From positions 1 through 48,014 of the forward strand of contig DVDV01000248.1 in assembly GCA_015296075.1 (NCBI GenBank): a stretch of 48,014 nt of DNA. Reading direction: 5' to 3'. Source of the stretch: Leptolyngbyaceae cyanobacterium M33_DOE_097 (GTDB taxonomy: Bacteria; Cyanobacteriota; Cyanobacteriia; Leptolyngbyales; Leptolyngbyaceae). Positions 42,733-48,014 of the stretch are shown one piece after another. The notes below the pieces were generated by a model that saw nothing but the letters and a program-made list of their open reading frames with translations, did no database searches and was not told the origin of the DNA. The position numbers and the translations under genes were made by a program. Each line of letters opens with the position of its first letter. Positions within the stretch are counted from its first letter, which is position 1.

Positions 42733-43929
42733 GTGGCGATCGTGAAAGCAATTTCCCTCCTCGGTTCAACTGGCTCCATTGGCACTCAAACCCTTGATAT
42801 TGTGGCAAGTCACCCCGATCAGTTTCGGGTTGTGGCACTCGCAGCCGGAAGCAACGTCGAGCTGTTAGCGCAACAAGTGCGTCAGTTTCGACCAGAACGG
42901 GTAGCGATTTGTGATGTGAGCAAGCTGCCCGATCTGCGGGAGGCGATCGCCGATATTACCCCCCAACCGACTCTTTTGGCAGGCGAGGAAGGCATTGTTG
43001 AAATTGCTCGTACTCCTGAAGCCGATGTGGTTGTCACCGGAATTGTGGGCTGTGCGGGGCTGTTGCCGACGATCGCCGCCATCAAAGCAGGCAAAGACAT
43101 CGCCCTCGCCAACAAAGAAACCCTGATTGCAGGTGGTCCCGTAGTGCTGCCCTTGATTCAGGAACACGGTATTAAGTTGCTCCCGGCTGATTCAGAACAC
43201 TCCGCTATCTTCCAGTGTTTACAGGGTGTTCCCGCAGGTGGTTTGCGACGGATTTTGTTGACTGCTTCAGGTGGTGCATTTCGTGATCTGCCCGTCGAAA
43301 AGCTGGCTCAGGTGACGGTTGCCGATGCGTTGAAGCACCCAAACTGGTCAATGGGACGCAAGATCACGATCGACTCTGCCACCCTGATGAACAAAGGCTT
43401 AGAAGTGATTGAAGCCCACTACTTGTTTGGCTTAGATTACGACCACATTGACATTGTGATTCACCCACAAAGCATTATTCACTCGCTGATCGAGGTGCAA
43501 GATACCTCTATGCTGGCGCAACTCGGCTGGGCTGACATGCGACTGCCGCTTCTTTATGCGCTGTCTTACCCTGAGCGAATTTATACAAACTGGGAGCCAC
43601 TCGATCTGGTCAAGGTTGGCACGCTCACCTTCCGCGAACCCGACCACCAAAAATATCCCTGCATGAAGTTGGCTTACGCAGCAGGACGCGCAGCCGGTTG
43701 TATGCCAGCGGTGCTGAATGCGGCAAACGAACAAGCCGTGGCCCTCTTCCTAGACGAAAAAATCGCGTTTCTCGATATCCCGCGTTTAATCGAGCAGACC
43801 TGCGATCGCTACCACAGCCAAAACCGCTCAAACCCCGATCTCGAAGAGATTCTTGCAGCTGATAAGTGGGCGCGGCAACAGGTCACGAGCTTGAGCCAAA
43901 CTTCTGCCGCAACCGTCGTAACGCGTTAA
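42733..43929 (+). CDS. dxr: 1-deoxy-D-xylulose 5-phosphate reductoisomerase
   Basis: DXR (IspC), 398 residues, makes 2-C-methyl-D-erythritol 4-phosphate, the first committed step of the MEP isoprenoid pathway that feeds carotenoids, chlorophyll phytyl chains and quinones. Features: NADPH-binding [30 protein letters not shown], the metal and substrate site [15 protein letters not shown] with catalytic Asp and Glu, the flexible loop region [32 protein letters not shown], and the Glu in [10 protein letters not shown]. Starts at GTG 42733; a second GTG three codons on (VKAISLL) is the alternative. It is monocistronic. Confidence 0.97.
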   Translation: MAIVKAISLLGSTGSIGTQTLDIVASHPDQFRVVALAAGSNVELLAQQVRQFRPERVAICDVSKLPDLREAIADITPQPTLLAGEEGIVEIARTPEADVVVTGIVGCAGLLPTIAAIKAGKDIALANKETLIAGGPVVLPLIQEHGIKLLPADSEHSAIFQCLQGVPAGGLRRILLTASGGAFRDLPVEKLAQVTVADALKHPNWSMGRKITIDSATLMNKGLEVIEAHYLFGLDYDHIDIVIHPQSIIHSLIEVQDTSMLAQLGWADMRLPLLYALSYPERIYTNWEPLDLVKVGTLTFREPDHQKYPCMKLAYAAGRAAGCMPAVLNAANEQAVALFLDEKIAFLDIPRLIEQTCDRYHSQNRSNPDLEEILAADKWARQQVTSLSQTSAATVVTR

Positions 43930-43974
43930 GCCAGCAGTAGCAAAGGTTAACATTTAAGCTTTAGCGGGTGCCGT

Positions 43975-43990
43975 AGCCTGCTAGGGCTTT
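43975..43990 (+). terminator. Weak hairpin after dxr
   Basis: AGCCT (43975-43979) and GGGCT (43984-43988) form a five-bp stem with a four-base loop, followed by TTTGC. It is short; termination here is only possible. Confidence 0.3.
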
Positions 43991-44096
43991 TGCGGTATCG
44001 ATTCACAATTTGTTGATATCTGAAACTGTAACTGACGGATCTGCTCACAATGGAAGTGACAAATTAGAAAGACACCGTTACTGTGAGGAGTCCAGA

Positions 44097-44846
44097 ATGA
44101 TGAGTTCCCTAAAACCCAGCAAGTTTTCTCTGAGGCAACTGCCCGCGATCGCCTTGATGACGGGCTTTCTTAGTCTCAGTTTGATTCAACCCGTGCTTAG
44201 CCAGGAGAGAATGTTGCGAGCCTTAACAGTGACCGGACGTGGTAAGGAAACGATTGAGACGACGTTAGCTGTTGTCCGGCTAGGGGTAGAAGCCCAGGGC
44301 AAAACCGCCAAAGAAGTGCAGGCCGAAGTCTCGCGCCGTTCAAATGCTGTTGTTTCGCTACTCAAGGCGCGTGGGGTGCAAAAGTTAGAAACGACAGGGG
44401 TGAATCTCAATCCTAATTATCGTTACGACAATGGTAAGCAAACGTTGATCGGTTACTCTGGCAGCAATATTGTGAGTTTTCGCACGTCCATTGCAGAGGC
44501 TGGCAGAATCATTGATGACTCGGTCAAAGCGGGTGCTAGCCGGATCGATGGGGTCAACTTTATTGCCAGTGATGAAGCGATCTCTGCGGCTCAAAAGCTA
44601 GCATTGCGCAAAGCCACTCAAGACGCGCAAGCGCAGGCAGATGCCGTCTTTGATGCGCTGAATATCACCCGCAAAGAAGTGGTGAGTGTTCAGGTGAATG
44701 GTGCTTTTGTTCCACCTCCACAGCCCGTTAATTTCCAACGATCCACTAAGCTAGAAGGAGCGGCTGTCTTTGATGCGGCCCCACTGCCAATTCAGGGTGG
44801 CGATCAGGATGTAGAAGCTTCGGTGACGCTTCAAATCAGTTACTAA
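44097..44846 (+). CDS. SIMPL domain (DUF541) exported protein
   Basis: A 249-residue protein with a signal peptide (about residues 1-39: SLKPSKFSLRQLPAIALMTG to PVLSQ) and a SIMPL/DUF541 domain: LTVTGRGKETIETTLAVVRL, GVEAQGKTAKEVQAEVSRRS, LKARGVQKLETTGVNLNPNY, YSGSNIVSFRTSIAEAGRII, and AGASRIDGVNFIASDEAISA, ALRKATQDAQAQADAV. SIMPL proteins occur in the bacterial periplasm and in Brucella (BP26); the molecular role is unknown. The ATG at 44097, after GAGGAG, is preferred to the TTG at 44010. A strong terminator follows. Confidence 0.92.
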   Translation: MMSSLKPSKFSLRQLPAIALMTGFLSLSLIQPVLSQERMLRALTVTGRGKETIETTLAVVRLGVEAQGKTAKEVQAEVSRRSNAVVSLLKARGVQKLETTGVNLNPNYRYDNGKQTLIGYSGSNIVSFRTSIAEAGRIIDDSVKAGASRIDGVNFIASDEAISAAQKLALRKATQDAQAQADAVFDALNITRKEVVSVQVNGAFVPPPQPVNFQRSTKLEGAAVFDAAPLPIQGGDQDVEASVTLQISY

Positions 44847-44953
44847 GCTCAGCCGCAAGGCTCACACTGAGTTTAATTACTCGCGCAGAGCCAACAGGTT
44901 TGTCAGGGGTGCATCCTTTTGAGTTTGTTGGACACACTTTTGACCTCTTTAAC

Positions 44954-44986
44954 GCACAGCTTTCTAACTAGGGGCTGTGCTTTTTT
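44954..44986 (+). terminator. Intrinsic terminator after the SIMPL gene
   Basis: GCACAGC (44954-44960) and GCTGTGC (44974-44980) form a seven-bp stem with a 13-base loop, followed by TTTTTT to 44986. It lies about 108 bases past the stop. Confidence 0.75.
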
Positions 44987-45022
44987 GTTGAGCAGGATTT
45001 TGATGTGCTGGAGTTTGGACTA

Positions 45023-45146
45023 ATACCAATTCTTCAAAACTGGGCTACCGATGATTATCTGTAAGAGCGCTGTCTCCGATGGAGACGCTACGCGAACGCG
45101 AACCGCCCCTACGAGGATCTGTAAATAGGATTTAGAGAATTGGTAT
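45023..45146. mobile_element. MITE-like element with ATACCAATTCT inverted ends
   Basis: A 124-base unit bounded by exact 11-base inverted repeats: ATACCAATTCT (45023-45033) and AGAATTGGTAT (45136-45146). Inside lies a second element, GTCTCCGATGGAGACGCTAC to CGCCCCTAC (45072-45112), which in reverse complement matches the one at 42104. It has no coding capacity. No clear target duplication was seen. Inverted ends and nesting suggest a non-autonomous transposable or repeat element. Confidence 0.55.
45072..45112 (-). repeat. GTAGGGGCG element, copy 2 (nested)
   Basis: Reverse complement reads GTAGGGGCGGTTCGCGTTCG then CGTAGCGTCTCCATCGGAGA and C, differing at two of 41 positions from 42104-42144. 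Its closing inverted arm (AACGCCCCTAC) present in copy 1 is missing here, so it is truncated at that end. Confidence 0.7.
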
Positions 45147-45456
45147 AACCCCAAAAAATACACCCTATTTAGGACAGACGAATGGCTGTTTGCCCTTACG
45201 TATAGTGGGAAATTGCATTTAGTCTAAAGTCCAATGATTGCGCTGTGGGTTGATACAACAGGAGCATGGGAATTGTTGCAAGAGCGTCATCTGCTGAGGT
45301 TTCCATCTCTTTTTGCAAGCGCAGATACAAAATTTTCTATTTTGAGCAAATTTATAACTTTTGAGAGGCATTCCACACAGTGCAGTCTATCGAATGAGAG
45401 TTCTTGATCACTGAGCCATGCCTTTAGGCTGAGTTTGGATATAACGGGTAACTCGA
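45147..45456. other. Spacer upstream of the hypothetical gene at 45457
   Basis: About 310 bases, AT-rich and without a HIP1 octamer. It may contain the promoter of the next gene near 45380-45440. A short open frame on the minus strand overlaps the next gene's start and is judged spurious. Part of an in-frame plus-strand fragment (starting 45237 ATGATTGC) reads a few codons typical of a small protein but ends early. Confidence 0.3.
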
Positions 45457-46803
45457 ATGGAAGACCTTCTTGTGCGATCAGCGCAATTGCAGCAGACGGT
45501 GCGTGATTTTGTTTATGAAACGGAGGGAGACGTTGCAACCGCTCTAGAACAGTATTCGGCTGAGCAACTTGCGCGATCGCCCAAATTTCAGTTTCAGGGC
45601 AATCAGCAGATGCAATGGCTGCTGACTCGCTTCATTTTTGAGGGGGATGTCACAGGTCAAAAGCTGTACCAACACTTTGCTGAACAGACCTCAACCTTAG
45701 AGGAGCGCGATCGCAGCCTGCTAAAGAACTGGCAGCGTAGCTTCCCTGGTTTGTTCGTGGTGATCGAAGCCAAACAAAATCAGTTTGAGCTGATGAACTG
45801 GCTAACAGCCAAACGATACTCGGTGCAGCTTAATCCGTTGTTAGATAATCGGCAAATTGCACGCATCACGCCTGACGAAATCCTGCTCAGTTACTTGCAA
45901 CCTGTGGATGCAGAGAACTGGATGTTTGCCACGGAGCCAATGCTGTTGGGCAAACTAGGTAAACCCAAGCTGGCGGTTGCGGTGGGTAACTTTAAACATG
46001 ATTTTCCCGACTCGATTTATGGCGATGCCCCCGAATTGTTAGAAGAAGCCTGGCAATCGGTGGAGAGCTACTACCAAGAATTTATCGACTTTTTTGGTGG
46101 CAACCAGATCACGATGCCGGGGCACCAGTTTGGTCAGAAGCTCCAGGAGTTTCAGAAATTCATCACCGAAAAACGATTGGCGGCGGCGGGCTTAGAGCCG
46201 GGTCAAACGCTGGATGATTTGGCTGAAAAGGCGAACATCTCAAAAGAGGAGTTGCTCGAAAATATCGAAGACATGGGGTTAGCTCCCGCTGCTGCTGAGA
46301 AGGTGTTTGCTCAGAATGCGCGATCGCAAACTCAGATGACAACGCCGACAGTGCAGTTACCCGATGCCCTCAAGCGATCGCAACGGTTAACCGTTTTAGT
46401 TCATCCGCGCTGGGGGCAGGTGTTTTTGCCAGACTTTGAGGATTTTGTTGAGATTCTGCAAAACCCTGAGCAGTATGCATCACCAACCGCTGGAAAACTC
46501 GTGCAGCACTATCTTAAAGACGAAACAGTTTCTACCTTTGTTTGGCATCATTTAGCCAGCTTGTACCCAAACAACCTCGAAACCTTGTTAAGGACAGTTT
46601 TAGAGCGGTCAGACTTTAACTTAAGTCGTGATTTAGACAGTCTACTAGCAGAATTTCATAAGCCACTTAAGCCCACCCTCCCCGAAATTGCAAGTGTGCC
46701 TTTGCATTTGCATCAGTTGTTTGAAGCGGCTCTTACCGAGGTCTACCAAACCAAAAAGAAAGCGAAGAAAAAGCCTGCCGCAATCAAAGGTTTTGGGAGC
46801 TAA
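45457..46803 (+). CDS. Conserved cyanobacterial hypothetical protein
   Basis: A 448-residue soluble protein that I know only as a conserved cyanobacterial hypothetical. Visible features: an N-terminal helical region (MEDLLVRSAQLQQTVRDFVY), a strand-rich middle (FPGLFVVIEAKQNQFELMNW, ISPDEILLSYLQP-like, MLLGKLGKPKLAVAVGNFKH), a segment with a possible helix-turn-helix near residues 248-290 (LEPGQTLDDLAEKANISKEE), and a C-terminal domain ending in a Lys-rich tail (KKKAKKKPAAIKGFGS). The basic tail suggests nucleic-acid or membrane binding (inference). No enzymatic motif found. A good terminator follows. Confidence 0.75.
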   Translation: MEDLLVRSAQLQQTVRDFVYETEGDVATALEQYSAEQLARSPKFQFQGNQQMQWLLTRFIFEGDVTGQKLYQHFAEQTSTLEERDRSLLKNWQRSFPGLFVVIEAKQNQFELMNWLTAKRYSVQLNPLLDNRQIARITPDEILLSYLQPVDAENWMFATEPMLLGKLGKPKLAVAVGNFKHDFPDSIYGDAPELLEEAWQSVESYYQEFIDFFGGNQITMPGHQFGQKLQEFQKFITEKRLAAAGLEPGQTLDDLAEKANISKEELLENIEDMGLAPAAAEKVFAQNARSQTQMTTPTVQLPDALKRSQRLTVLVHPRWGQVFLPDFEDFVEILQNPEQYASPTAGKLVQHYLKDETVSTFVWHHLASLYPNNLETLLRTVLERSDFNLSRDLDSLLAEFHKPLKPTLPEIASVPLHLHQLFEAALTEVYQTKKKAKKKPAAIKGFGS

Positions 46804-46847
46804 ATGACCTGAAATTCATGCTTTTAGAGTTTCCTGGGAGAAGCTTT

Positions 46848-46880
46848 AACCTTCTACTTAGCAATAGGTAGAAGGTTTTT
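46848..46880 (+). terminator. Intrinsic terminator after the 45457 gene
   Basis: AACCTTCTAC (46848-46857) and GTAGAAGGTT (46868-46877) form a perfect 10-bp stem with a 10-base loop, ending in TTTTT (46876-46880). It lies 44 bases after the stop. Confidence 0.8.
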
Positions 46881-47145
46881 ATTAGGCACATTGGTCTTTT
46901 TGTTGCTCAATTTTTATGCCTGATTTCTAATCGGGAATATGCCTAACTCCTGATTGAGAAAGAGAGAATGGGTGCTTTGTAAGCTGCCCCTCGAAAGGTA
47001 TGTATCACTTGCTTAATGGCTACCAGTAAGCTATTTCTTTTGATTTTATTGAAGGCAAAAAATGACTCCCATTTGGGAGAGGTGAAAACTTTAGCAGACC
47101 GATAAATTAGATTCATAGCAAGTGAACAAGAAACGGGAGATTGTT
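46881..47145 (+). promoter_or_regulatory. Upstream region of the GlsB/YeaQ gene
   Basis: About 265 AT-rich bases. GGGAGA at 47132-47137 precedes the ATG at 47146 at good distance as ribosome-binding site. No other signal is certain; the family is often stress-induced, so a stress promoter is likely but not visible. Confidence 0.4.
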
Positions 47146-47421
47146 ATGAATATTATTGCTTGGATTGTTCTTGGTTTATTGGCTGGTGCTATTGCAAAAG
47201 CAATTTATCCAGGACATCAGGGCGGCGGAATTTTAGCCACGACTCTATTGGGTGTTATTGGTGCTGTTGTGGGTGGTAGCCTGGTTACCTTAATTCAAAC
47301 TGGAACAATTCAATTGACAGCAGCTAGCTTAAGCATTCCTGGTGTATTTGTTGCAGTGTTAGGTGCCATTGTTGCAATTTTCTTGTGGGGTCTAATTACT
47401 CGTCGCTCCAACAACATCTAA
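47146..47421 (+). CDS. GlsB/YeaQ/YmgE family stress-response membrane protein
   Basis: A 91-residue membrane protein with three hydrophobic helices: MNIIAWIVLGLLAGAIAKAI, then GGILATTLLGVIGAVVGGSL, and FVAVLGAIVAIFLWGLITRR. Gly-rich helices and the AIYPGHQGGG loop are signatures of the GlsB/YeaQ/YmgE (transglycosylase-associated) family. Members in other bacteria are induced by envelope, acid or osmotic stress; molecular role unknown. The ATG at 47146 is chosen for its ribosome-binding site; a GTG at 47122 would add eight charged residues. Confidence 0.93.
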   Translation: MNIIAWIVLGLLAGAIAKAIYPGHQGGGILATTLLGVIGAVVGGSLVTLIQTGTIQLTAASLSIPGVFVAVLGAIVAIFLWGLITRRSNNI

Positions 47422-47459
47422 TTATTTCTTCTGTTCATCCTTGAGTGGCTTTGGGTTTA

Positions 47460-47488
47460 GTCGGCTTCTAAGTAGGAAGCCGACTTTT
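47460..47488 (+). terminator. Intrinsic terminator of the GlsB/YeaQ gene
   Basis: GTCGGCTTC (47460-47468) and GAAGCCGAC (47476-47484) form a perfect nine-bp stem with a seven-base loop, followed by TTTT (47485-47488). It lies 38 bases after the stop. Confidence 0.85.
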
Positions 47489-47887
47489 GTATTTGTTAGG
47501 CTTGGCAAACCTAGCTGGATTGTGCGACGGTTTTCAAAAGCAGCCTTTTTACAACACCTTTTTCATCCCACAAATCCTCTAAAGCCGTACACATCAATCC
47601 TGGTTAGATTGTGAAACCCACCACCTCTCTCCTCTCACAAATCATTTAGGGCTGTCATAGCAAATGAACAGAGGAAGTGAGAAATTTTGCTAGCTCAAAT
47701 CTCCTTCACTCTGCGTCAGCTTTAACGCCTTGAAAAGGATTTAGAAAGATGATTCCAGGGTTGATTTTGGTACTAATAAGGTCGTTTTTCTGGCTTTGGC
47801 TAAATTGAATCTGCCAGTTTTGAATTCTTTTTAACTAAAAGATTTGAATGGTATTTCTTCAGAGAAAAATCTGCTCTATAGCGTTTT
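47489..47887. other. Spacer before the transposase fragment
   Basis: About 400 bases of AT-rich sequence without HIP1 octamers. The part nearest 47887 should include the end of the insertion sequence, but its terminal repeat cannot be fixed without the other end. No gene seen. Confidence 0.3.
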
Positions 47888-48014
47888 TCACTCTAGTGAG
47901 GCACAGTAACAACAATGAGAGAACCAATTTCTTAGGTCACTTAGTGACACTTGGGAGAACGCTTCATCAATGGCTTTGGCAAGTTCTGGATAACTGCGTG
48001 CCCCAATCGAACGC
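47888..48014 (-). CDS. IS630-family transposase, C-terminal fragment cut by the window edge
   Basis: The minus strand from the window edge reads RSIGARSYPELAKAIDEAFS then QVSLSDLRNWFSHCCYCASL E and a TGA at 47890-47888. The closing pattern, LxxWFxHCCYC followed by a few residues, is characteristic of the C-terminus of cyanobacterial IS630-type transposases. The rest of the gene lies outside the window, so completeness cannot be judged. It is the only transposase sequence in the window. Confidence 0.7.
   Translation of the reverse strand, partial: RSIGARSYPELAKAIDEAFSQVSLSDLRNWFSHCCYCASLE

Noticed and set aside
44010-44096. Longer N-terminus for the SIMPL protein from a TTG
   Set aside because: GAGGAG lies before the ATG at 44097, and the signal peptide begins there.

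Overview
The window comes from a cyanobacterium, most likely a filamentous, Leptolyngbya-like one (the genus is inference). Evidence: the HIP1 octamer GCGATCGC is scattered through almost every gene and spacer; a photosystem II D1 gene (psbA) is present; atpD-atpC stand as a pair; and there are several cyanobacteria-specific families (CRR7, DUF1823, SLH-OprB iron-uptake porin, DUF1400 hydrolase, caspase-GUN4). I saw no rRNA, tRNA or CRISPR array.

Layout. 1-2.3 kb: minus-strand accessory genes (membrane protein, stand-alone Clp-N protein, Uma2 nuclease). 3.2-8.4 kb: psbA (Glu130 form), a bactofilin, a 980-residue fusion of a PlsY-like membrane domain to a PEP-synthase-like enzyme, and CRR7. 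8.5-13.5 kb: porin, DUF1823, bioF, DUF4230, then a HicB-like gene downstream of a decayed AbrB/MazE-type antitoxin. 13.9-15.6 kb: a winged-helix-like protein and a short-chain dehydrogenase. 15.9-24 kb: a complete N-acetylglucosamine phosphotransferase route: nagF (EIIA-HPr-EI), nagE (EIICB), then nagB and nagA after a repeat and a methyltransferase gene. 24-32.4 kb: TspO-like protein, secreted hydrolase, fabG, thioredoxin, HU, cobD-like decarboxylase, a flavoprotein without redox cysteines and a Cys-rich small protein. 33-38.4 kb: two hypothetical proteins, murG, atpD, atpC. 38.6-41.1 kb: a compact four-gene island encoding Pepco, DUF6883, DUF4926 and caspase-GUN4 proteins. 41.1-42.7 kb: repeat-rich accessory DNA with a DUF559 endonuclease and an orphan MNT nucleotidyltransferase. 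42.7-48 kb: dxr, SIMPL protein, a large conserved hypothetical, a GlsB/YeaQ membrane protein and the end of an IS630-type transposase cut by the window edge.

How genes work together. NagF would pass phosphate from PEP through EI, HPr and EIIA to the EIIB domain of NagE. NagE would import GlcNAc as GlcNAc-6-P; NagA deacetylates it and NagB deaminates it to fructose-6-P and ammonium. This is a sugar PTS in a phylum that generally lacks one, and HIP1 sites inside the genes argue against very recent arrival.

The other standout is the Pepco/DUF6883/DUF4926/caspase-GUN4 island. It has the layout of a prokaryotic conflict or programmed-cell-death system, with a possible toxin-immunity pair between the coupling protein and a protease carrying a tetrapyrrole-type sensor domain. 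A palindromic interspersed repeat makes up part of the protease's interdomain linker. Several other small repeat families are described individually.
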